Origin: Leptospiraceae bacterium
GTDB taxonomy: Bacteria > Spirochaetota > Leptospiria > Turneriellales > Turneriellaceae
NCBI GenBank assembly: GCA_016788945.1
Contig: JAEUSA010000340.1
Span: 1 to 6,298 of the forward strand
Length of the DNA stretch: 6,298 bases
Direction: 5' to 3'
Part shown: positions 1 to 6,276 of the stretch, piece by piece
How the letters are laid out: each line of letters opens with the position of its first letter
Numbering within the stretch: the first letter of the stretch is position 1
Position numbers and translations under genes: made by a program
The notes under the pieces: model-generated
What the model was told of the DNA's origin: nothing
Databases searched by the model: none
The model's input: only the letters and a program-made list of their open reading frames with translations

Positions 1-21
1 GTTCGACGGGGGGAGGAGCCA

Positions 22-402
22 TCAGTTGGCGCGCTCGAGCACGACGCAGGCATTCGAATAATCCCGCGCGTGTGAAATGCTGAACAGTATGCTGGTCACC
101 CGTTTCGTCGCGAGCATGTCCGCGAGTTTGCCGGTTACCTGAATATCCTTTTTGCCCTCGCTGCCTTTGAGCCCGACATCGCGGTATGAAATTGTCAGAT
201 CGCGCGGCATGCCGAGGGCTTTGATGAAAGCTTCTTTAACGGCAAAACGTGCAGCGAGATGCGGCGTGGGATCTTTTTTACGCAGACAATATTGCACTTC
301 ATCATCGGTGAAAACCCGTTTGAGAAAACGCTCTTTATACTTGCCGAGCATTTCGGATATACGATCATTTTCGCAGATATCAATACCAAGCCCGACGACC
401 AT
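22..402 (-). CDS. acpS: Holo-[acyl-carrier-protein] synthase (4'-phosphopantetheinyl transferase)
   Basis: AcpS transfers 4'-phosphopantetheine from coenzyme A to a serine of acyl carrier protein, making the active carrier for fatty acid synthesis in the cytoplasm. With the ATG at 402 the product is 126 residues, the size of E. coli AcpS (126). It has the N-terminal motif VVGLGIDICENDRI with Asp8, and RFAVKEAFIKALG with Glu57, the two residues that hold Mg2+ in this family, plus the C-terminal SISH (108-111). An alternative in-frame GTG at 411 would add three residues (MND), but the Shine-Dalgarno and the family N-terminus favour the ATG. It follows alaS on the same strand with no terminator between them, so co-transcription is likely. 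Only 21 bases follow its stop codon before the window ends. Confidence 0.96.
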   Translation of the reverse strand: MVVGLGIDICENDRISEMLGKYKERFLKRVFTDDEVQYCLRKKDPTPHLAARFAVKEAFIKALGMPRDLTISYRDVGLKGSEGKKDIQVTGKLADMLATKRVTSILFSISHARDYSNACVVLERAN

Positions 403-403
403 G

Positions 404-460
404 TCATTCACCCTGTCTGCAGATTTTCGCCGTATGATTTGCCGGGCGCAGATCGCTCAT
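404..460 (-). other. Bridging 18-codon reading frame between alaS and acpS
   Basis: An ATG overlaps the alaS stop as ATGA and opens an 18-codon frame (MSDLRPANHTAKICRQGE) that ends in TGA one base before the acpS ATG at 402. A ribosome finishing alaS could restart here and be delivered next to the acpS start, so it may act as a translational-coupling frame. The frame is seen directly. It has no recognised peptide family, and a frame this short can arise by chance, so a functional peptide is not claimed. Confidence 0.25.
409..414 (-). promoter_or_regulatory. Shine-Dalgarno of acpS (decides the start codon)
   Basis: The minus strand reads AGGGTG, then AATGAC, then ATG at 402, a six-base spacing. 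The GTG within this motif (411) is in frame with acpS and could be called as a start, but it would have a purine-rich run directly against it with no spacing. AcpS proteins also usually begin immediately before the (V/I)GxGxDI block. The ATG at 402 is preferred. Confidence 0.6.
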
Positions 461-3156
461 AGCTCCGCTGTAAAAAAAGCCGCAGCAGCGGCAATCTCAC
501 CGCGCAGTTTCCCCTGAATGAGTTCTGCTTTGCCGCCACCCGTAATTCCGAGTGCCGCAGGCGCACTCTTCAGCAACTGGTTCAACTGTATCTTCTTTTC
601 GGCCGCGTATTTTTGTGAGGTTCCGCACACAAACAGCGTTTCTTCACCGACGCGCGAAAAGAGCACGTAAGCAGCAGCAGGATTAATCTCTCTTGCCCGA
701 TCAATCACCGCTTTCAGGTCGTTGATGCCGGCACCCTCAAGATTTTCTGTACCGATGGCTGTTCCTTTGCCGTTCGTAACCGCATTAGACGCAAGCTTTT
801 CAGCGACGCCTGTCAGACCGGCCCCACTCGCTGTCTGTTGTTCTTTTTTTGCCTGCTTACGCGCCTGCTGTTGCAGCTGCTGAGCTGTCTGATAGAGCGC
901 CAGTAATTCACGCCACGCGTGTTCGCTGACACCTTTGGCAGCGCCATGGGCGAGAGCCTTGGCGTCGGCGAGTGCTTTTCGCACGGCTGCGTCTGTACTC
1001 TCGCTGCCTATCGCAGTGAGCAGCGCTTCGGTTTCCAAAAGCTTCTGACTGAATGCTTCAGCCGCTGCCTTGCCGGCGACAGCTTCGATGCGTCGGTTGC
1101 CCGCACCGGGGCTCGATTCTTTCAGAATCAAAAAGCTGCCAATCTCACCCGTATTCACCACATGGGTTCCGCCGCAAAATTCCTTTGAAAAATCAGCCAT
1201 CTCGACAACGCGTACGACATCGCCGTATTTTTCGCCGAAGGTCATTACCGCTCCACGCTTTTCGGCAGCGGCTTTATCGACAACGAGAGTACTCACCGTA
1301 AACCGGTCAGCAACCGCTCGGTTAACCTGTGCTTCAATCGCGGCAACCTCTTCTACCGACAAAGCCTTCGGATGCGAAAAATCAAAACGCAGATAATCGG
1401 GATGCACCAATGAACCACTTTGGCGTATATGGTTGCCCAGTGTTTTCTTCAGCGCTGCATTGAGCAGGTGCGTTGCGCTATGGTGACGGGCCAGGGCCTC
1501 ACGCCTTTCACGATCAACGGCGAGCTCTGCGTTGTCACCCGTTGAAATTTTCCCCTCAATGTCCGACACGAGGTGAACAAAGGCGTCGCCCTGCTTACGG
1601 CAATCGACTACGCGCGCGCCTCCGGTTGGGGTTTTGATGAAGCCATTGTCGCCCAACTGACCGCCACCTTCAGCGTAAAAGGGCGTTTTGTCGGTAACGA
1701 TAAAACACAGTTCTGCAGAATCTGTTTCAGCAATGCTGTCGACAGCCGCATTGCCGCGCACGAGTGCTAGAATTTTTCCCTCTCCATTCAGCGATTCATA
1801 TCCAGTGAACTCGGTTTCGAGACTGCGCGACACCGGTAGCTCTAAGGCACCTTTCCATGCAGCCCGCCCGCGCTCACGCTGCTTTTCCATCTCTGCCTTA
1901 AACGCCGTGGTGTCGACAGTGAGGCCCTCTAATTCGGCGAGCTCTATTGTCATCTCGAGCGGAAAACCGAACGTATCATAGAGTTGAAAGACCTCTTTGC
2001 CGTTCAGCGAAGCCTGTTTCTGATCTTTGGTCTGCAGAATCAGTTGCTCAAGACGTTCCGCACCGGAATCCAGCGTACGCAAAAAGCGGCTCTCTTCTTC
2101 TCGGACATAATCAGCTATGAAAGGAATATTTTGTTTTAGTTCAGGGTAAAATCCACCATAGATTTCGCTGACGGTACCGCACAGTTTGTAAAGCAGCGGT
2201 TGCTTCTGGCCGAGCTTGCGGCCGAACAGCATGGCGCGCCGTAACACGCGGCGCAACACATAACCGCGTGACTCATTGGAAGGGAAAATGCCGTCAGACA
2301 TGGCAAAGGTGAGCGTGCGAACATGATCGGTCAGCACACGCAAAGGGATCACACCCGAGCCTGAATATTCAGCCGAAAAGATCTGCGCGGCGGATTTTCT
2401 GAGCGTCATGAGTTCATCGGTATCAAACACTGAATCGACTCCCTGCACCAGAGTCGCAAGACGCTCGAGGCCGGCGCCGGTATCAATGCCGGTGCGCGCG
2501 AGTGGCAAATATTCGCCCTTCTGAAAATCAAACTGGTTAAAAACCAGATTCCAGAACTCCATGAATCTGTCGCCTGAACCGCCGGGGGCACGGTTCTGTT
2601 CATCGGTACCGAATTCTTCACCCCGGTCGATATAGAGTTCGCTGCACGGTCCGCACGCGCCACTTTCGCCGGCGGGGCCCCAGAAGTTATCAGCGCGGCC
2701 TAACCTGACAATACGGTCTTTGGGAATACCGATGTGCTTATGCCAGATGTCATGAGCTTCGTCGTCGTTTTCGAAAATACTGATCCAGATCTTCTCTTTG
2801 GGAAAAGGTAAAAACTGTGTCGAATATTCCCAGGCGAATTCGATCGCCTCTTTTTTGAAATAGTTACCGAAACTGAAATTACCGAGCATTTCAAAAAAAG
2901 ACAGATGCCGTTTTGTTTTACCAACAGATTCAAGGTCTGTCGTCCGCAAGCATTTCTGTACCGAAGCGAGCCTCGGCGCGGGAGGAGTTTTCGCTCCGGA
3001 AAAAAAGTCTTTGAACGGCACCATTCCGGCAGTCGTGAACAACAGGGTTGGGTCGGCCGCGGGCAAGAGTGATGCACTTGGTACATGCAAATGCTCGCGC
3101 GTTTTAAAAAAATCCAGAAAAGACACTCGGATATCGTTAATTGTTCTGACCGGCAT
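457..3156 (-). CDS. alaS: Alanyl-tRNA synthetase
   Basis: This cytoplasmic class II enzyme charges tRNA-Ala with alanine using ATP and hydrolyses mischarged Ser- and Gly-tRNA-Ala. The 899-residue product (876 in E. coli) shows all expected parts. The catalytic domain (about 1-240) has LLFTTAGMVPFKDFF (motif 1 region), RTTDLESVGKTKRHLSFFEM followed by LGNFSFG (motif 2 region) and GAGLERLA (motif 3). A tRNA-recognition helical region follows. The editing domain has TPFYAEGGGQLGD (491-503) and the zinc ligands H559 and H563 (HSATH) with C661 and H665 (CGGTH). A Gln/Lys-rich coiled coil (about 750-775) leads to the C-terminal C-Ala domain (about 780-899), which holds GITGGGKAELIQG. The ATG has AAGGA five bases upstream. 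The gene is complete, follows the rplQ terminator, and precedes acpS by 54 bases. Confidence 0.98.
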   Translation of the reverse strand: MPVRTINDIRVSFLDFFKTREHLHVPSASLLPAADPTLLFTTAGMVPFKDFFSGAKTPPAPRLASVQKCLRTTDLESVGKTKRHLSFFEMLGNFSFGNYFKKEAIEFAWEYSTQFLPFPKEKIWISIFENDDEAHDIWHKHIGIPKDRIVRLGRADNFWGPAGESGACGPCSELYIDRGEEFGTDEQNRAPGGSGDRFMEFWNLVFNQFDFQKGEYLPLARTGIDTGAGLERLATLVQGVDSVFDTDELMTLRKSAAQIFSAEYSGSGVIPLRVLTDHVRTLTFAMSDGIFPSNESRGYVLRRVLRRAMLFGRKLGQKQPLLYKLCGTVSEIYGGFYPELKQNIPFIADYVREEESRFLRTLDSGAERLEQLILQTKDQKQASLNGKEVFQLYDTFGFPLEMTIELAELEGLTVDTTAFKAEMEKQRERGRAAWKGALELPVSRSLETEFTGYESLNGEGKILALVRGNAAVDSIAETDSAELCFIVTDKTPFYAEGGGQLGDNGFIKTPTGGARVVDCRKQGDAFVHLVSDIEGKISTGDNAELAVDRERREALARHHSATHLLNAALKKTLGNHIRQSGSLVHPDYLRFDFSHPKALSVEEVAAIEAQVNRAVADRFTVSTLVVDKAAAEKRGAVMTFGEKYGDVVRVVEMADFSKEFCGGTHVVNTGEIGSFLILKESSPGAGNRRIEAVAGKAAAEAFSQKLLETEALLTAIGSESTDAAVRKALADAKALAHGAAKGVSEHAWRELLALYQTAQQLQQQARKQAKKEQQTASGAGLTGVAEKLASNAVTNGKGTAIGTENLEGAGINDLKAVIDRAREINPAAAYVLFSRVGEETLFVCGTSQKYAAEKKIQLNQLLKSAPAALGITGGGKAELIQGKLRGEIAAAAAFFTAEL

Positions 3157-3216
3157 TCAAATCCTTACCTCTATTGTGAAACGCAGCCGCAACAACATTG
3201 CATTTCGGTTGCGGGC
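3157..3216 (-). promoter_or_regulatory. Short alaS upstream region: clear Shine-Dalgarno, no clear promoter
   Basis: These 60 bases separate the operon terminator from the alaS ATG and are the only room for an alaS promoter after that terminator. The Shine-Dalgarno AAGGA (3162-3166), five bases before the ATG, is clear. A CACAAT (four of six matches to a -10 box) lies about 20 bases before the ATG, but I see no good -35 box 16-18 bases further upstream. No T-box leader or riboswitch would fit. Either the promoter is weak or non-consensus, or alaS depends partly on read-through. Confidence 0.3.
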
Positions 3217-3244
3217 AAAAAAAAAGCGCGCCGCAGCGCGCTTT
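3217..3244 (-). terminator. Intrinsic terminator closing the alpha operon
   Basis: On the minus strand a nine-base perfect stem, AAAGCGCGC, pairs with GCGCGCTTT across a TGCG tetraloop. It is followed directly by more T residues, giving nine T in a row at 3225-3217. This is a textbook Rho-independent terminator 18 bases downstream of the rplQ stop codon. On the plus strand the stem would be followed by only three T, so it should act mainly in the minus direction. Confidence 0.93.
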
Positions 3245-3262
3245 GTGCGGAAAAAGACCAGA

Positions 3263-3799
3263 TTATTTCTTCTTGGCCTTCTTCTCTTTTTCGGCTTTTG
3301 CTGGCTTTGCTTCTTTAGCCGGTTTTTCTGCGGCCTTTTTAGCTGCCTTTTTTCCGGCCTTTTTGTTCCGTGCAGCCCTGACAGCCTTACGGTCGTCTTT
3401 CAGCTGCGCGAGTTCTTTGCGCTCAACGAGCTGCAGAATCGCCATTTCAGACGCATCAGAAATGCGTTGGCCAACACGCAGAATGCGGGTGTAACCACCG
3501 GGACGGGTAACAAAACGCGGCGCGATGTCATTGAACAGTTTGTGCAGAATTTCTTTATCAGTCACGATTTTTCCCGCTTCACGCAGGTTGTGCACCTTTT
3601 CTGCAGCTGACAGAGAATCTTTCTGATTTTCGCGCGCGCGCGTGATCAGTTTTTCAGCGATCTGCCGCGCCACCTTGGCCTTTGCCACGGTTGTCGTAAT
3701 ATTCTCATGATAGAACAGCGACTGCACGAGGTTACCGAGCATCGCCTGGCGATGGCCGACTTTCTTGTTGAGGTGCTTTACCTTATTACCCTTAATCAT
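3263..3799 (-). CDS. rplQ: 50S ribosomal protein L17 with Lys/Ala-rich C-terminal tail
   Basis: L17 is a large-subunit protein near the peptide exit tunnel and normally the last gene of the alpha operon, as here. The 178-residue product has the family fold over about residues 1-126: KVKHLNKKVGHRQAMLGNLV, TTTVAKAKVARQIAEKLITRA, the LFNDIAPRFVTRPGGYTRIL signature and a final DASEMAILQLVE helix. E. coli L17 is 127 residues, so about 50 residues are extra. From about residue 146 the tail is low-complexity: 16 of the last 33 residues are Lys and 10 are Ala, resembling a histone H1-like tail. The ATG has AGGGAG five bases upstream. The stop codon is followed 18 bases later by a strong terminator stem. 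Family identity is secure; the role of the tail is unknown. Confidence 0.97.
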   Translation of the reverse strand: MIKGNKVKHLNKKVGHRQAMLGNLVQSLFYHENITTTVAKAKVARQIAEKLITRARENQKDSLSAAEKVHNLREAGKIVTDKEILHKLFNDIAPRFVTRPGGYTRILRVGQRISDASEMAILQLVERKELAQLKDDRKAVRAARNKKAGKKAAKKAAEKPAKEAKPAKAEKEKKAKKK

Positions 3800-3814
3800 A
3801 AAATCTCCCTAAAT

Positions 3815-3829
3815 GGCCGCTCAGCGGCC
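3815..3829 (-). other. Perfect hairpin with the rpoA stop codon as its loop
   Basis: The minus strand reads GGCCGC-TGA-GCGGCC, a six-base perfect G+C-only inverted repeat whose three-base loop is exactly the rpoA TGA stop. No T-tract follows (ATTTAGGGAG comes next), so it is not a standard terminator. The rplQ Shine-Dalgarno AGGGAG (3805-3810) begins four bases beyond the stem. A structure here could affect ribosome release from rpoA or access to the rplQ start. The inverted repeat is seen directly; any function is inference. Confidence 0.5.
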
Positions 3830-4801
3830 GTCACGCATACCGAACGCGAGGTTCATGTTCGCAAGTTTGCTTTTCAGCTGCAGCAGCACTTTGTCTGAGT
3901 AGTGCTTGCTCTTACGCAGATCGTCTTCATAACGCGTCACGATATCTTTAACGTTACGCATATCGAGGCTGCGCAGAACCGCAATACTGCGTACTGACAT
4001 TTCCATGTCCTCGAGCGCGACCTGCATCGCCTTCTTGAGGCGCTCATCGGTTTCATCAAACTCCTCTTCTTCTTCGTACATTTCTTCAGCGAAGTTGATG
4101 AAGACTGTGAGGTGCTCTTTGAGTATCTTCGCCGCATATGCCATCGCATCTTCGGGAGAGATGGTCATATCAGTCCAGATTTCGAATGTTACTTTATCGT
4201 AGTCGGTGCGCTGGTCGACGCGCGTTTCGTTGATTTCAAAGTTCACTTTAGTGATCGGCGAGAACAGAGCGTCGATGGGAATCACACCCACTTCATCGAT
4301 CATCTTTTTAGTAACTTCCGCCGGCAGATAACCTCGACCTTTGTCGATCTGCAGAGTCATTTTCAGGTTGGCATCTTCGTTCATGTGAGCAAGAACGAGA
4401 TCAGGATTCATCACCTCGACGCTGTTCGAAACAGCGAAGTCTGCAGCCATCAGAACGCCGGCACCTTTCTTTTCTACTTCAAGGGTCAGTGGTCCCTGAC
4501 CATCGAGCTTGAGGCGCACGCGCTTCAGGTTCAGAATGAGCCGCGTAACATCTTCTTTGATGCCAGGCATTGTGGAAAATTCGTGGCTGACACCTTCGAT
4601 TTTTACCGCGACAATTGCCGCACCTTCAATGTACGACATGAGAACCCGGCGCAGGCTATTGGCGATCGTGACACCGAAACCTTTTTCAAACGGCTCGGCG
4701 ACAAATTTGCCGTAGTCTGGGCGCGTTTCTACGTGCTGAAATTCGGCAGACTTCGGGCGCTTGAGTCCTTTTAACAGATTTTTCGGTGCTGCTTTTGCCA
4801 T
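3821..4801 (-). CDS. rpoA: DNA-directed RNA polymerase alpha subunit
   Basis: Alpha forms the dimer that nucleates core RNA polymerase (beta and beta' dock on it), and its C-terminal domain touches upstream promoter DNA and activators. The 326-residue product has both domains. The N-terminal domain (about 1-236) contains YGKFVAEPFEKGFGVTIANS followed by LRRVLMSYIEGAA, the dimerisation region matching NALRRILLSS of E. coli, plus VMNPD, GRGYLPAE and IPIDALFSPI. A very acidic linker (about 239-253) follows. The C-terminal domain (about 266-324) has MEMSVRSIAVLRSLDM and ends LAFGMRDGR. The start is the ATG at 4801, chosen by its Shine-Dalgarno over an upstream in-frame TTG. In the C-terminal domain several positions known to contact DNA in E. 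coli are changed (see findings). Its stop codon lies in the loop of a small hairpin, 21 bases before rplQ. Confidence 0.98.
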   Translation of the reverse strand: MAKAAPKNLLKGLKRPKSAEFQHVETRPDYGKFVAEPFEKGFGVTIANSLRRVLMSYIEGAAIVAVKIEGVSHEFSTMPGIKEDVTRLILNLKRVRLKLDGQGPLTLEVEKKGAGVLMAADFAVSNSVEVMNPDLVLAHMNEDANLKMTLQIDKGRGYLPAEVTKKMIDEVGVIPIDALFSPITKVNFEINETRVDQRTDYDKVTFEIWTDMTISPEDAMAYAAKILKEHLTVFINFAEEMYEEEEEFDETDERLKKAMQVALEDMEMSVRSIAVLRSLDMRNVKDIVTRYEDDLRKSKHYSDKVLLQLKSKLANMNLAFGMRDGR

Positions 4802-4806
4802 TATTT

Positions 4807-4811
4807 CTCCC
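4807..4811 (-). promoter_or_regulatory. Shine-Dalgarno of rpoA (decides the start codon)
   Basis: The minus strand reads GGGAG, then AAATA, then ATG at 4801. This ideal five-base spacing points to the ATG at 4801. An in-frame TTG at 4813, four codons earlier, shares a base with this motif, so choosing it would bury the binding site inside the gene and give an odd MGEI N-terminus. The ATG start is therefore preferred. Confidence 0.75.
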
Positions 4812-4816
4812 AATGG

Positions 4817-5446
4817 TTATTTCGAGTACAACTCGACAATGACGTTCTCTTTTATCGGAATATCGACATTTTCACGCGACGGTAATTTTACAACCTTTGC
4901 AGATTTTCCGTCGTCGCCGAGTTCCATCCAATCAGCAATGAGGCCTGCATTTTTGGACATTTCGACGTTCTCTGCGATCACTTTATTCGTTTTGAGTTTT
5001 TCGCCGAGGCTGATCGTGTCGCCGATCGAAACTTTGAAGCTCGGAATATCAACGCGGTGGTCATTCACACGGATATGGCCGTGTGTAATGAAGTTGCGTG
5101 CCTGTGCGCGCGAAGATGCAACGCCCATGCGATAGAGTGAGTTGTCGAGGCGACGCTCGAGCAGAATCAGCAGGTTTTCACCGGTAATGCCGCGCTGACG
5201 CGATGCCGATTCAAAATAGTTGCGGAACGGGCGCTCGAGAAGGCCATATACACGCTTCACTTTTTGCTTTTCACGCAGCTGTGTTGCATAACCCGACATT
5301 TTGGGTTTGCGCTTCGGCGCAGGACCCGGAGGATTTTTGCGTTTGTTGAAAATGCATTTGTCTGTCATGCATTTCTGACCTTTGAGGAACAATTTGAGTC
5401 CCTCGCGTCTGCACAACTTACATGCTGGTCCGATTGCTCTTGCCAT
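4817..5446 (-). CDS. rpsD: 30S ribosomal protein S4, zinc-binding (C+) form
   Basis: S4 is a primary 16S rRNA-binding protein that nucleates 30S assembly and lines the mRNA entry channel. In several bacteria it also represses its own operon. The 209-residue product starts MARAIGPACKLCRREG and carries four cysteines at residues 9, 12, 26 and 31, the same spacing as the zinc knuckle of Thermus thermophilus S4, so this is the zinc-binding form and not the Cys-less form of E. coli. The S4 RNA-binding domain spans about residues 97-160, with ERRLDNSLYRMG, SRAQARNFITHGHIRVN and the IGDTISL strand. The C-terminus VDIPIKENVIVELYSK is typical. A Shine-Dalgarno (GAGGGA) lies nine bases before the ATG. 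It follows rpsK by 15 bases and precedes the rpoA ATG by 15. Confidence 0.98.
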   Translation of the reverse strand: MARAIGPACKLCRREGLKLFLKGQKCMTDKCIFNKRKNPPGPAPKRKPKMSGYATQLREKQKVKRVYGLLERPFRNYFESASRQRGITGENLLILLERRLDNSLYRMGVASSRAQARNFITHGHIRVNDHRVDIPSFKVSIGDTISLGEKLKTNKVIAENVEMSKNAGLIADWMELGDDGKSAKVVKLPSRENVDIPIKENVIVELYSK

Positions 5447-5461
5447 GTTTGTTTATCCCTC

Positions 5462-5878
5462 TTATACCCTGCGCTTCTTGCGCGGCCGGCAGCCGTTATG
5501 CGGCACCGGCGTGATGTCTTTAATAAGGCTGACGCGAAGACCTGAAGCTGCCAAGGTACGAATCGCCTGCTCACGGCCTACGCCCGGCCCCTTGACATAG
5601 ATCTCTACTTCGTGCAGACCGCGTTCACGCGCTTTGTCGAGCGCCGAACGTGCCGCAAGCTGGGCCGCATAAGGCGTCGCTTTACGCGAGCCTTTAAACT
5701 CGAGCGAACCACCCGATGCCCACGCGATTGAATTACCATTCATATCAGTAATGGTAATGATCGTGTTGTTGAACGTCGCGTTGATATAGACGCGCCCGCG
5801 AGGAACACGACCTTTATCTTTGACTTTTTTCGCCTTGGCTTCGTCGCCCGCAGCTGCTTCTTTTACTTCTTCGCTCAT
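5462..5878 (-). CDS. rpsK: 30S ribosomal protein S11
   Basis: S11 lies on the platform of the 30S subunit beside the mRNA exit channel and helps shape the Shine-Dalgarno helix region. The 138-residue product has the family core: [16 protein letters not shown] (about 31-46), the [22 protein letters not shown] segment (about 53-74), the KGPGVGRE loop, and the C-terminal signature [17 protein letters not shown]. The Asn-Gly pair in HNGC corresponds to the site that is an isoaspartate in E. coli S11. The first 25 or so residues form a mixed-charge Lys/Glu/Ala-rich extension, making it slightly longer than the 129 residues of E. coli. The start is supported by AAAGGA five bases before the ATG. It lies 12 bases after rpsM and 15 before rpsD. 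Confidence 0.98.
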   Translation of the reverse strand: MSEEVKEAAAGDEAKAKKVKDKGRVPRGRVYINATFNNTIITITDMNGNSIAWASGGSLEFKGSRKATPYAAQLAARSALDKARERGLHEVEIYVKGPGVGREQAIRTLAASGLRVSLIKDITPVPHNGCRPRKKRRV

Positions 5879-5890
5879 ATTATTCCTTTA

Positions 5891-6274
5891 TCAACCTTTA
5901 CTCGGTGCCTGTTTTTTGCCCGCAACCGTTACGCGGCGGCCTTTGCGCGTGCGCGCATTGGTTTTTGTACGCTGGCCACGCGCCGGCAGCCCTTTGCGGT
6001 GACGTGAACCACGGTAGCTTCCCGTATCAACAAGACGTTTCATATCAAGCTGCACTTTCGAACGCAGCGCACCTTCAACGGTGTACTCCGCATCGATAAT
6101 TTTTTTCAGCTTACCGACTTCGTCTTCTGACAGTTCATGCACGCGTTTTGCCAGCGGAATTCCCGCCTTGGCGACGATGTCGTTTGCTGTCTTCGGTCCG
6201 ATGCCGTAGATATACGTCAGGCCGATAACAACCCTTTTCTGATTCGGTAAATCAATACCTTCAATACGTGCCAT
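5891..6274 (-). CDS. rpsM: 30S ribosomal protein S13
   Basis: S13 sits in the head of the small ribosomal subunit, contacts 16S rRNA and P-site tRNA, and takes part in bridges to the large subunit. The 127-residue product matches the family along its length. It starts [10 protein letters not shown], has the helix-hairpin segment [16 protein letters not shown] at about residues 19-34, and carries the hallmark C-terminal block from [13 protein letters not shown] through [14 protein letters not shown] (about residues 86-112), followed by a basic tail that reaches tRNA in known structures. E. coli S13 is 118 residues, so the length is normal. The ATG has a good Shine-Dalgarno, GAGGT four bases upstream. 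It follows rpmJ by two bases and precedes rpsK by 12, as in the standard alpha operon. Confidence 0.98.
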   Translation of the reverse strand: MARIEGIDLPNQKRVVIGLTYIYGIGPKTANDIVAKAGIPLAKRVHELSEDEVGKLKKIIDAEYTVEGALRSKVQLDMKRLVDTGSYRGSRHRKGLPARGQRTKTNARTRKGRRVTVAGKKQAPSKG

Positions 6275-6276
6275 TT

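Noticed and set aside
1..21. Purine-rich run (ggggggaggag) read as a plus-strand ribosome binding site or a terminator after acpS
   Set aside because: No plus-strand start codon sits at proper spacing, and the stretch is too short and lacks an inverted repeat with a T-tract.
2236..2258. Near inverted repeat gcgcgccg / gcggcgc
   Set aside because: It lies inside alaS and comes from repeated Arg codons in LRRVLRRAM. No T-tract or gene boundary is nearby.
3011..3610. 199-residue plus-strand reading frame with a long Leu/Phe/Cys-rich stretch that looks like membrane segments
   Set aside because: It is antisense to the end of rplQ and the start of alaS, crosses the terminator, and its hydrophobic stretch is the reverse complement of the Lys-rich L17 tail (AAG/AAA codons become CTT/TTT). 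No Shine-Dalgarno or family likeness is seen.
3631..3642. (CG)6 alternating tract that might form Z-DNA or be a slippage repeat
   Set aside because: It falls in coding sequence for the ITRARE helix of L17, encodes expected residues there, and is only 12 bases long.
4112..4774. 220-residue plus-strand reading frame
   Set aside because: It lies wholly antisense to rpoA, whose protein is clearly conserved. The frame has no recognisable domain and is a codon-bias shadow.
4811..4813. TTG as the rpoA start
   Set aside because: It overlaps the GGGAG Shine-Dalgarno serving the ATG at 4801 and would leave only four bases after the rpsD stop with no ribosome binding site of its own.
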